Below are positions 8,154-15,717 of a stretch of 64,000 nucleotides of DNA, one piece after another (the first letter of the stretch is position 1; each line of letters opens with the position of its first letter). The notes below the pieces were generated by a model. It ran no database searches. It was not told the origin of the DNA and saw only the letters and a list, made by a program, of their open reading frames with translations. The DNA lies in assembly GCA_958296055.1 (NCBI GenBank), contig CATQHS010000001.1, forward strand, positions 2,018,277 to 2,082,276, read 5' to 3'. The stretch is from an uncultured Acidimicrobiales bacterium (GTDB lineage Bacteria; Actinomycetota; Acidimicrobiia; Acidimicrobiales; Aldehydirespiratoraceae). The translations under genes were made by a program, and so were the position numbers.

Positions 8154-9284
8154 ATGGAAGCCCCGGGCGCGGAAGCCCCTAGCGGGACCGGCCCGGCGAA
8201 CCGGGTCATCGACGCCGACGGCCACGTGCAGGAGGACTCCACCGAGATCCTCGAGTACCTGCCCGAGGCCTACCGGGAGATGGCCCTGGAGACGCCCCGC
8301 AGCGTGGGCCTGATCCCGCCGGTGGTCGGCCTGTTCCCCCCGCTGGACCACGTCCACACCAGCTTCCGCCACTCGGTGGCCAGCTTCAACCGCAAGGGCA
8401 AGGTGCGGGCCCCGCAGTGGCGGGAGTTCCTCGACGAGGTCGGGATCGAGCGGGCCGTGCTGTACCCCACCGCGGGCCTGTCGGTGGGCCGGATCAACTA
8501 CCCCGAGGTGGCCGTGGCCCTGTGCCGGGCCTACAACGACTGGCTCCACGACACCTTCATGGCCGCCGATCCCCGCCTGTGCGGCATGGCCCTGCTGCCG
8601 CTGCAGATCCCCGAAGCGGCGGTGGACGAGCTGCGCCGCGCCGTCGGGCGGGGGTTCAAGGGGGCGATGCTGCCCTCCAACGGGCTCAAGGGCCATCTCG
8701 GGTCCCGCGAGTACTGGCCGGTGTACGCCGAGGCCGAGAAGCTGGGCTGCTGTTTGTCCGTTCACGGCGGCTGCCACATCGGCTGGGGGATCGACCACCT
8801 CGACGTGTGGCCCATCATCCACGCCCTGGGCCACCCCTGGGGCCAGATGATCGCCTTGGCCGGCATCGTCGGCAACGGCATCCTCGACCGCCACCCCGGC
8901 CTGCGGGTGGCGTTCCTGGAAGGCGGGGTCAACTGGTTCGTCACCTGCCTGGAGCGCTTCGACAACTCCTGGGCCGCCTTCAGCCAGCACGACCCCGACG
9001 GCCGGTTCCCCGCCATCGGCGAGGGCCGGGCCGGCGACTACCTGCTGGGCCACGTCGAGGCCGGGCGTATCTTCATCGGCTGCGAGGGCGACGAGCTGGG
9101 CCTGGCCCGCTTCGTGGAGCTGGCCGGCAGCCGTCCGCTGGTGTTCTCGTCGGACTTCCCCCACGAGGTCACCGCCGCCACTTGCCGGGCCGAGATCGAC
9201 GAGCTGGTCGAGAACCCGGGCCTGTCGCCGGCCGACAAGGCGGCGATCCTGGCCGGCAACGCCGAGCGCCTCTACCGCTTCTGA
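8154..9284 (+). CDS. Amidohydrolase-2 family metal-dependent hydrolase/decarboxylase
   Basis: A 376-residue TIM-barrel protein. Visible metal-site elements are DADGHVQE near the N-terminus (about residues 21-28; the family HxH is replaced by DGH), a barrel His in SVHGGCH, and SSDFPHE near the end with the catalytic Asp. The length and layout fit the ACMSD / amidohydrolase-2 group, which decarboxylates or hydrolyses aromatic and related acids. I start at the ATG just behind the epimerase stop; the longer upstream frame overlaps real epimerase codons. Substrate unknown; the pairing with an epimerase suggests a catabolic cassette. Confidence 0.82.
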   Translation: MEAPGAEAPSGTGPANRVIDADGHVQEDSTEILEYLPEAYREMALETPRSVGLIPPVVGLFPPLDHVHTSFRHSVASFNRKGKVRAPQWREFLDEVGIERAVLYPTAGLSVGRINYPEVAVALCRAYNDWLHDTFMAADPRLCGMALLPLQIPEAAVDELRRAVGRGFKGAMLPSNGLKGHLGSREYWPVYAEAEKLGCCLSVHGGCHIGWGIDHLDVWPIIHALGHPWGQMIALAGIVGNGILDRHPGLRVAFLEGGVNWFVTCLERFDNSWAAFSQHDPDGRFPAIGEGRAGDYLLGHVEAGRIFIGCEGDELGLARFVELAGSRPLVFSSDFPHEVTAATCRAEIDELVENPGLSPADKAAILAGNAERLYRF

Positions 9285-9298
9285 CCCACACTGATGAC

Positions 9299-9436
9299 AT
9301 GAACGATTCAGCCCCACAACCCCGCGATGAACGAGTCCTGGCGGCCGAGGCGGCCGCTTTGGAGGCCGACGAGGACGATCGGGCCGAGATGCTGCGGGTG
9401 GCCGAGATCATGGAGAGCCTGCGTGAGCCCGGGTAA
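9299..9436 (+). CDS. Small acidic ORF between amidohydrolase and rtcB
   Basis: A possible 45-residue protein, rich in Ala, Glu and Asp, with a helix-like middle (AAEAAALEADEDDRAEMLRV). It starts at an ATG 14 bp after the amidohydrolase stop and ends 14 bp inside rtcB, so it would be translationally coupled to the ligase. Third codon positions are GC-rich as in neighbouring genes. I do not recognise a family. It may be a small partner of the RNA ligase or simply an open stretch; confidence is moderate because of its length. Confidence 0.45.
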   Translation: MNDSAPQPRDERVLAAEAAALEADEDDRAEMLRVAEIMESLREPG

Positions 9437-10589
9437 CGAGCGCGGCTCGGTGCGGTCGTGGGCGGTGGATGCGGTCGAATCGGGCGCGCTCGACCAGGCC
9501 CGGCACACGGCCCGGGCCCGGGGCGTGGTGCCGCCGGTGGCGATCATGCCCGACGCCCACGTCGGCATCGGGGCCTGCATCGGGTCGGTGGTGGTCACCG
9601 ACGGGACGATCATCCCCGCCGCGGTCGGGGTGGACATCGGCTGCGGCATCTCCGGCGACTGCCTCGACCTCACCGCCGACCAGCTTCCCGACGATCTCGG
9701 CCCGGTGCTGTCGGAGTTCTCGGCCGCCGTGCCGGTCATGCGCTTCGACGAGCGGCGCCGGGGCCGGGGCCGGGGGCAGAGCCGGGGGCCGGCGCAGAGC
9801 TGGCTGGACGAGAACCCCGTGCCGTCGGACAAGTCCCTCACCGCGCTGGCCGCCGCCCAGATCGGGACGCTCGGACGCGGCAACCACTTCTTGGAGCTGT
9901 CGCACGGCCGGGACGACCACGTGTGGCTGGTGGTGCACTCGGGCTCGCGGGGCCCCGGCAACCGCCTGGCCACGGCCCACATCAAGACGGCCGAGGCCCT
10001 CGACCAGGGCGCGCCCCGCGACCTGGCCGCCCTCAGCGCGGGCGCTCCGGAGTTCGACGCCTACGTGGCCGACATGGTTTGGTGCCAGCAGTTCGCGTAC
10101 GTGTCGCGCGACGCCATCCTCGACGCCGTCCGCCGGGCGCTGCAGAAGGCGACCGGCATCCGGGCCAGAGTCACCGAGCGCATCCGTTGCCATCACAATT
10201 ACGCGGAAACCGAGGCCGTCGGCGGCGCCGACCGGTGGGTGACCCGCAAGGGGGCGATCCGGGCCCGCCGGGGTGACAAGGGGATCATCGCCGGCTCCAT
10301 GGGGACATCGACGTTCGTGGTTGAGGGGCTGGGCAACCTCGACTCCTATGAGTCGGCGGCCCACGGCGCGGGCCGCGACAAGTCGCGGCGACAGGCCCGC
10401 ATCGAGGGCAACGTCGAGGAGTTCAAGGCGGCCATGAAAGGCCGGGTCTGGCAGGAGGCCCACGCTGGCAAGCTCCTAGACGAGGCGCCGTCCGCTTACA
10501 AGGACATCCACTCGGTGATGGCGCTCCAAGCCGACCTGTGCCGCGTCGCCGACGAGCTGACCGCCCTGGTGAACTACAAGGGCACCTAG
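9423..10589 (+). CDS. rtcB: RtcB-type RNA-splicing ligase
   Basis: A 388-residue GTP- and Mn-dependent RNA ligase joining 2',3'-cyclic phosphate (or 3'-phosphate) and 5'-OH ends. Signature elements in order: MPDAHVG, VDIGCG with metal ligands Asp71 and Cys74, GTLGRGNHFLE, HSGSRG, CHHNYAE, RKGAIRA, GSMGTS, and SAAHGAGR carrying the His nucleotidylated by GMP (His314), then DEAPSAYKDI. The length is typical of the shorter bacterial RtcB. I use the GTG at 9423; the longer in-frame extension is arginine/tryptophan-rich shadow sequence. In bacteria RtcB repairs cleaved tRNA or rRNA; no RtcR or RtcA gene is seen here. Confidence 0.93.
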   Translation: MSPGNERGSVRSWAVDAVESGALDQARHTARARGVVPPVAIMPDAHVGIGACIGSVVVTDGTIIPAAVGVDIGCGISGDCLDLTADQLPDDLGPVLSEFSAAVPVMRFDERRRGRGRGQSRGPAQSWLDENPVPSDKSLTALAAAQIGTLGRGNHFLELSHGRDDHVWLVVHSGSRGPGNRLATAHIKTAEALDQGAPRDLAALSAGAPEFDAYVADMVWCQQFAYVSRDAILDAVRRALQKATGIRARVTERIRCHHNYAETEAVGGADRWVTRKGAIRARRGDKGIIAGSMGTSTFVVEGLGNLDSYESAAHGAGRDKSRRQARIEGNVEEFKAAMKGRVWQEAHAGKLLDEAPSAYKDIHSVMALQADLCRVADELTALVNYKGT

Positions 10590-10600
10590 CCCGAGCCGCT

Positions 10601-11824
10601 TCAGAGCAGCGACTGCTGTTTGATCTCGGGCAGGCCGGGGCCCCACAGCCCGGCTATGGGCACGGCTTCTATGCCGCGGTCGAGTTGGAACCGGTGACGA
10701 CCGGTGTGGAACAGGACGCCGCCCTCGAACCGGTCCTCGGCCACCTCGTCCCGGAACCAGACCAGATGACGGGCGTCGGCCCGGGAGGGGGCGCTGCTGG
10801 CTTTGATCTCGAACCCGATGAGCCCCAGACCCCGCTGGGCCACTACATCGACCTCATGGTCGCCGTTGGCGGTACGCAGGTGGTAAAGCGTCACGTTCCC
10901 AGACGCCTCCGCCTCCACCCGGAGTTGGGCCGTCACGAACGTATCGATGAAACGACCTCGCAGGTCCTCGTCCCTCAAGACATCGTCGGCGCCGAGCCCG
11001 GCTGCAGCGGCGGCTAGGCCGGTATCGGTGAAGTGGCGTTTGACCCGTTCGGTGATCAGCCGCTTTCGGGGCTTTTCGGCCCAAGGCGGAAGCTCGTCCA
11101 CGATCCCCATGGCTTCTAACGCGTTCAAGTAGCCGTCGGCGGTTCGGTGGTCGATGCCGCCGGGTTTTGCGATGGTGGACTGCGGGGCAACCCCGGCGGT
11201 GTTGAGCGCGTAAAAGCGCAAGTAGGAGCGGAACTTGCGCGGGTCCCTCCGGCGCCCGACCGGAGGATCGAACGTAGCTAGGTCGCGGCTGACGACGGCG
11301 TCAACGTAGGCGCGAAGCCTGCGGGCCCGCTCCTGTTCGGAGCCGATGACCGTCACGTCCGGCAACCCGCTTGCCAGGGCCATCTCGAGGTAGTCGCGCA
11401 GTCCGGGAGGGGACTCCGGGACGCTGAACCGGGCCTGTTCGTCGTCCCAGCGGTTGAACAGCGGCATAGCTTCGGCCGAGCCGAACCGCTCGCGCCCGGC
11501 CAGACCCCACATGCGCAAGTGCACTAGGCGGCCGGTGCCGGGCCAAGTGTCGGCGAGCAGGTCGTTGCGGGCTGAACCGGTGATCACGAACGGCCCGGTT
11601 CCCGTTTTCTCGTCGATCGCTCGCTTCACCGTCCAGAGGATTTCGGGGAAGAGCTGCCACTCGTCGATCAGCAGCGGGTACCGGCCGGTCGTGATGGCCG
11701 CGATCGGGTCAGCGCTGGCCGCGGCACGGTCGCCCGGGTCGCTGAGATGGAGCTGTGACCGGGCGACCTCGGCCCCCGTCCTGGTCTTGCCGACTCCTCG
11801 AGGACCGGTGAGGAGTACGCCCAA
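10601..11824 (-). CDS. AAA ATPase with C-terminal DUF4143, N-terminus possibly shortened
   Basis: About 407 residues. Walker A is GPRGVGKT (7-14), Walker B LLIDEWQ (about 51-57), and ITGSARN follows as sensor. The C-terminal DUF4143 part (about 185-400) ends with HEVDVVAQ...GFEIKAS, a D...ExK arrangement like PD-(D/E)XK nucleases. Such proteins are common accessory ATPases of uncertain function. The TTG start at 11824 is only six residues before Walker A, whereas family members usually have about 20-30 residues first. Upstream codons continue in frame back to the stop of the cupin gene but contain no good start and run through a 23-bp tandem repeat (11845-11896), so the N-terminus may be damaged. 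It converges on rtcB. Confidence 0.8.
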   Translation of the reverse strand: MGVLLTGPRGVGKTRTGAEVARSQLHLSDPGDRAAASADPIAAITTGRYPLLIDEWQLFPEILWTVKRAIDEKTGTGPFVITGSARNDLLADTWPGTGRLVHLRMWGLAGRERFGSAEAMPLFNRWDDEQARFSVPESPPGLRDYLEMALASGLPDVTVIGSEQERARRLRAYVDAVVSRDLATFDPPVGRRRDPRKFRSYLRFYALNTAGVAPQSTIAKPGGIDHRTADGYLNALEAMGIVDELPPWAEKPRKRLITERVKRHFTDTGLAAAAAGLGADDVLRDEDLRGRFIDTFVTAQLRVEAEASGNVTLYHLRTANGDHEVDVVAQRGLGLIGFEIKASSAPSRADARHLVWFRDEVAEDRFEGGVLFHTGRHRFQLDRGIEAVPIAGLWGPGLPEIKQQSLL

Positions 11825-11844
11825 GTGGGTTCTCAGGATGTCCC

Positions 11845-11896
11845 GTAGCGCTAGCAGGGGGGTTGGTGTAGTGCTAGCAGGGGGGTTGGTGTAGCG
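11845..11896. repeat. 23-bp tandem repeat, 2.3 copies
   Basis: Two copies of a 23-bp unit (11845-11867 and 11868-11890) differ at one base, followed by a partial third copy (GTAGCG). The core is CTAGCAGGGGGGTTGGTGTA. The array lies between the cupin stop codon and the accepted start of the DUF4143 ATPase, exactly where that protein's missing N-terminus would be encoded. Confidence 0.85.
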
Positions 11897-11902
11897 CCCC
11901 CC

Positions 11903-12496
11903 TCACAGCTCGTAGGGGATCTGGCGGGGGCCGGGGTGGTCGTAGACGCGGCCGGTGTCGGGATCGAAACGCCGGTGGGCGAATCTCCCCACCCGAGCGC
12001 TGCGCACCATCACCGCCACCGTCCGCTCGGTCTCGGCCTGCTCGGCGTGGAACGTCCAAGGCGGCACCAGGTCGACCTGGCTGGCCGCCAGGGTGAACCG
12101 CCCGTCTGGCTCGAGTGCGGGGTTCTCACCGTCGGCAAGCTCCGACCCGACCGGACCCCGGTAGCGCAGGATGGTCTCGGTTCCCTCCAACAGCCCGTAA
12201 GCCACCCAGGCGTGGCCGTGGTCGTGGATCGGGGTCCGGCCGGTCTCGTCCTTGACCAGCCCGTTGACCACGAACCCGAAGTCGGGGTCCTCGTAGAACA
12301 GGAGGTTGGTGTAGCGGCGGTTGGCCCGGTCGTGGCTGGTGGGCCAGTCGCCGGCCGCGGCCCGCAGCTCCGGGTCGGCCAGCGCCGCCTGCAGGACCTC
12401 CCCGACTTGGCCCCAGCGCGACTGCTCGTCCGAGCCATCGCCGTAGATGCCTCGAACGGCCCCGACGATCCGGTCAAGCACCCGAGCCGCGCTCAT
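11903..12496 (-). CDS. Cupin-fold metal enzyme, cysteine-dioxygenase-like
   Basis: A 197-residue protein with the cupin metal motif PIHDHGHAWVAYGLLEG (His, His and Glu ligands) and a later His in the PPWTFHAEQAE region, matching the small double-stranded beta-helix dioxygenases related to cysteine dioxygenase. Cytoplasmic, probably Fe(II)-dependent; the substrate is unknown. Its ATG overlaps the stop of the HTH regulator (ATGA), so it is the last gene of the MFS - alcohol dehydrogenase - regulator - cupin operon. Confidence 0.75.
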   Translation of the reverse strand: MSAARVLDRIVGAVRGIYGDGSDEQSRWGQVGEVLQAALADPELRAAAGDWPTSHDRANRRYTNLLFYEDPDFGFVVNGLVKDETGRTPIHDHGHAWVAYGLLEGTETILRYRGPVGSELADGENPALEPDGRFTLAASQVDLVPPWTFHAEQAETERTVAVMVRSARVGRFAHRRFDPDTGRVYDHPGPRQIPYEL

Positions 12497-13254
12497 CCGG
12501 CTGCGTTGGCGAAGATTTCGCGGCCTCTGCGCATGCGCCGCTCGTGCAGTTCGGGATCCGCGAGCGCCTTGAGGTGCAAGCCGTCGTCGTGGTCGTCGTA
12601 GGGCTCAAGGCGCACCCGCAACCCAGTACCGGCGTTGTCGAGAATCCGGACGAGTTCGCCAACCGGTGGACGGAGTTCGCCGGACTCGATCCGGTCTAGG
12701 TCGGCCTCCCTGATGCCTGCCGCGGCCGCGTACTGATGAGCGGTCACGCCGGCGGCCGTCCGGGCGGAACGCACCACCAGCGCAGCCCAGCCACCGCCGT
12801 CAGTGCGGGTCGGTCCGGTGCCAAACTGACGGCCCGGCGCTGGGTCCCGACCGTCCCAGTCGGGCTGTGCCCCTGGCGGCGGACCCGGCAGCGCCCCGCC
12901 CAACTCGTCGCGCAACCGGCTCAGGGCAGTCAGCTTCGCCCGGAGCCGCTCGACCTCGTCACGGTCGGCGCCCGCTCCGCGGTAATGGCCGGTGGGCTTA
13001 TGAGGCCCGGCCCGTATTTCGAGTCCGATGGCGTTGACGATGCGATCGACGGTGTCGAGCGTCGGGTCCAGATCGCCGGCCTCAATGGAGCGCACCAACG
13101 CTTTTGCGCATCCCGCGGCGTCGGCCAGCTCCGCCGGGGTGATCCCCAGCACGGCCCGGGCGGTGCTCAGCACACCAGCCGCCGGTGACGCCCTGTCGCC
13201 GCCCCGGGATGCGGTGGTCGGCATCACATCCGAGGGTACCCGGTCTGTGCTCAT
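12493..13254 (-). CDS. Transcriptional regulator with two XRE-type HTH domains
   Basis: A 253-residue protein. Two Xre-like helix-turn-helix segments are visible: residues about 28-75 (ITPAELADAAGCAKALVRSI) and about 175-225 (VTAHQYAAAAGIREADLDRI), joined by a Pro/Gly-rich linker. The start is the ATG overlapping the alcohol dehydrogenase stop; the longer frame upstream is dehydrogenase shadow. Two HTH units in one chain may let one monomer contact two half-sites. Because it overlaps genes on both sides it probably autoregulates the operon (inference). The two copies are divergent, so the duplication is old or they were acquired separately. Confidence 0.75.
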   Translation of the reverse strand: MSTDRVPSDVMPTTASRGGDRASPAAGVLSTARAVLGITPAELADAAGCAKALVRSIEAGDLDPTLDTVDRIVNAIGLEIRAGPHKPTGHYRGAGADRDEVERLRAKLTALSRLRDELGGALPGPPPGAQPDWDGRDPAPGRQFGTGPTRTDGGGWAALVVRSARTAAGVTAHQYAAAAGIREADLDRIESGELRPPVGELVRILDNAGTGLRVRLEPYDDHDDGLHLKALADPELHERRMRRGREIFANAAG

Positions 13255-14336
13255 GGCCGGATCACGGCCTTGACCGGGTACATGCCGTCGATCTCGCCGC
13301 CCACGGCCCGGATGCACAGTTCGGTGTCGTCGAGGCCGAAGGTGTGGCTGACCATCGAGGCCACGTCGAAGCCGGTGGCCTCCACCAGCGCCATGGTGGC
13401 CTCCAGCGCGGTGCTGCCGGCCGTGAACGCCCCCTGGAGGCGGATCTCGTTCCAGACCAGGGCGTCGATCTCCACCGGCACCCGGCGGCCGCCGCCGGTG
13501 AGCCCGGCCAGCACCAGGGTGCCCCGGCGCCGCAGCGCCGCCACCGAGGAGGCCAGGGCGTCGGGGCTGCCGCTCACGTCCACCACCACGTCGGCCATGG
13601 CCCCGCCGGTGAAGTCGGCCACCGCCTCAACCACGTCGTCGGCGTCGGCGTCGATCACCGCGTCCGCCCCCCAGGCCCGGCACAGGGCCAGCCGGTCGGC
13701 GTCGGCGGCAGCGCCGCTGACCAAAACCCGGGCGGCGCCGGCGCAGCGGGCGGCCCAGGTGCAGGCCAGACCCTGCTGGCCCGGCCCCTGGATCAGCACG
13801 GTGTCGCCGAAAGTGGCCCCGCCGTGCAGCACCGCCCACTGGTAGCCGTTGGCCATCACCGACCCGCACAGCACCGCGGCCTCGTCGCTGAGGCCGTCGC
13901 CCACCTTGAACAGCATGGCGTCGGGGTTCACGTACAGGTAATCGGCCAGGCCCCCGAACAGGTGGGGCGGGTCGGCGGCGCTGGTCCGGCTGCCGTAGGC
14001 GGTGCGCCGCGGGCAGAACCGGGGCGCCCCGGCCCGGCAGTCCCGGCAGTGGCCGCAGCCCCGCGAGCCCTTGAGGACCACCCGGTCCCCCTCGGCCACC
14101 CCGTGGATGCGGGCCGCCTCCGACCCCAGCCGCTCGATCCGGCCGAAGATCTCGTGGCCCAGGATCACCGGGTAGGGCATGTCGATCCGGCCCCGGTAGT
14201 ACTTCACGTCGGTGCCGCAGACCCCGCCCAGGCCGATCCGCATCAAGGCGCCGTCGGGGGCCACCTCGGGGATCGGGTACTCCCTTATCTCGAGGCGCTC
14301 CGGCCCCACCAGCGTGGCTGCTCGTGCCGTGGTCAT
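13251..14336 (-). CDS. Zinc-dependent alcohol dehydrogenase (MDR family)
   Basis: A 361-residue cytoplasmic NAD(P)-dependent dehydrogenase. The catalytic zinc site shows GVCGTD (Cys) and GHEIFGRIE (His, Glu); the structural zinc lobe GCGHCRDCRAGAPRFC supplies four Cys. The Rossmann segment GPGQQGLACTWAAR binds the cofactor. It resembles sorbitol/threonine-type dehydrogenases. The ATG overlaps the MFS stop (ATGA) and its own stop overlaps the regulator start, so it is co-expressed with a permease and two small proteins, consistent with uptake and oxidation of a polyol or similar alcohol (inference). Confidence 0.87.
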   Translation of the reverse strand: MTTARAATLVGPERLEIREYPIPEVAPDGALMRIGLGGVCGTDVKYYRGRIDMPYPVILGHEIFGRIERLGSEAARIHGVAEGDRVVLKGSRGCGHCRDCRAGAPRFCPRRTAYGSRTSAADPPHLFGGLADYLYVNPDAMLFKVGDGLSDEAAVLCGSVMANGYQWAVLHGGATFGDTVLIQGPGQQGLACTWAARCAGAARVLVSGAAADADRLALCRAWGADAVIDADADDVVEAVADFTGGAMADVVVDVSGSPDALASSVAALRRRGTLVLAGLTGGGRRVPVEIDALVWNEIRLQGAFTAGSTALEATMALVEATGFDVASMVSHTFGLDDTELCIRAVGGEIDGMYPVKAVIRP

Positions 14337-15646
14337 GCGTCCCTCTCCCGCCGATCGTCGATAAGGCGGCCCACCACCGTCATCACGACCGCGGCCGCCA
14401 CCATGAAAACTACCGTGACCCCCCAGGCCCAGCCGTAGGAGGCGTTGTCGGCCACCAGGCCGAACACCAGCGGCCCGCTCACCGCCCCGGTGTAGCTGCC
14501 GGTCATGGTGATCCCGGTGGCCGCGCCCGGCGCCGACGGGTTGGCCCGCACCACGGCCAGGTGGTAGAGGCTGGGCCAGGCGAAGGCCGAGGCGAAGGCG
14601 AACGGCACCGCTGCGATCAGCACCAGCGACGAGCCCGTGGCCAGCCCCCCGAACGACGCCGCCGCGACCAAAAACATCACGGTGAGCGTGTTCCAGGCGC
14701 CGATGGTGCCCCGGTCGGCCATCACTCCCAGGACCAAGCGGACGGCGATGCCGACCAGGCTGCCCGCGCCCAGCAGGATCCCGGCCATCGCCTCGTCTAT
14801 GCCGGTCCCGACGCTGGACACCACGAAGAAACCGCTGAGCGAGCCCGACCCGGCCGCGGCCAGACCGGTGGCGGTGGCCAGCGCGGCCAGCAACCGGGTC
14901 GGCACGTCGGGCCGGGCCGGAGCTGCGTCTGCCGGAGGCCCGTCTGCCGACGCCGGGGCCGCGTCCGCCGCTTCGGCCGCCGGCCGGGCAGAAGACCCCG
15001 CTTGCGGCACCCCCGCCGGCCTCGGCGGCACCGGCGGCACGTAGGCCGAGGCGGCCAGGGCCAGCAGGGTCCCGACCACGAAGGCCCAGCTCCAGCCGAC
15101 GGTCAGGCCCAGGGCGGGCACGGCCAGCCCGCCCAGCAGGGCCGCGGCCGGGATGCCCGACTTCTGGATGCCGATGGCCAGACCCTGACGGCCGGGTTGG
15201 ACGCCCCGGGCGATGTAGAGGTTGGTGGCGGGCTGGGCGAGGGCGTTGGCCAGCCCGGCCAGGCCCACCAGCCCGGTCAGGATGGCCCACGAACCGGCCA
15301 CCGCCCCGGTGGCCAGCAGCACCCCGGCGGTGGCCAGGGCGGTGAACCGCAGCGCGGCCCGGGGCCCGACCCGCTCCACGATCCGGCCCGACAGGACCGA
15401 TCCCAGCGCCCCGGCCAAGTAGAACGAGCCGATGGTCAGCCCCAGCGCCGCGTCGTCGAAACCCAGATCGTCCTGGATCTGCACGGCCAGCCCGCTGGAC
15501 AGCAGCGGAGACAGGTTGGTCACCGCGGTGACGACCAGAGCCGCGGCCACCAGCCCGCCGAATCCGACCGTCGGACCGGCCCCGGCGCCCGGGGAGGAGA
15601 GCGGCCCCTGGCCGGGTCCGAAACGACCGGGGACTCTCAAGCGCAC
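14333..15646 (-). CDS. MFS transporter
   Basis: A 437-residue, 12-helix permease with an MFS loop-2 motif (GRIVERVGPRAALR) and a long Ala/Pro-rich central loop (about residues 215-265). I use the GTG at 15646; a TTG at 15676 gives ten extra residues and cannot be excluded. It is the first gene of the minus-strand operon and diverges from an aldehyde dehydrogenase gene across a short intergenic region, so the two operons may share control. Substrate unknown; the downstream dehydrogenase suggests a small alcohol or sugar acid. Confidence 0.8.
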   Translation of the reverse strand: MRLRVPGRFGPGQGPLSSPGAGAGPTVGFGGLVAAALVVTAVTNLSPLLSSGLAVQIQDDLGFDDAALGLTIGSFYLAGALGSVLSGRIVERVGPRAALRFTALATAGVLLATGAVAGSWAILTGLVGLAGLANALAQPATNLYIARGVQPGRQGLAIGIQKSGIPAAALLGGLAVPALGLTVGWSWAFVVGTLLALAASAYVPPVPPRPAGVPQAGSSARPAAEAADAAPASADGPPADAAPARPDVPTRLLAALATATGLAAAGSGSLSGFFVVSSVGTGIDEAMAGILLGAGSLVGIAVRLVLGVMADRGTIGAWNTLTVMFLVAAASFGGLATGSSLVLIAAVPFAFASAFAWPSLYHLAVVRANPSAPGAATGITMTGSYTGAVSGPLVFGLVADNASYGWAWGVTVVFMVAAAVVMTVVGRLIDDRRERDA

Positions 15647-15717
15647 CTCTCGTTGGACCCTTCCGACCCGCGGCAATATCGTACCCGCACCGCCAAGGCT
15701 CCCCCGGAGGTACCCAA

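Noticed and set aside
10601-11824. Calling the DUF4143 ATPase a toxin-antitoxin gene
   Set aside because: It has a full ATPase core and no small partner gene; nothing in the sequence shows toxicity.
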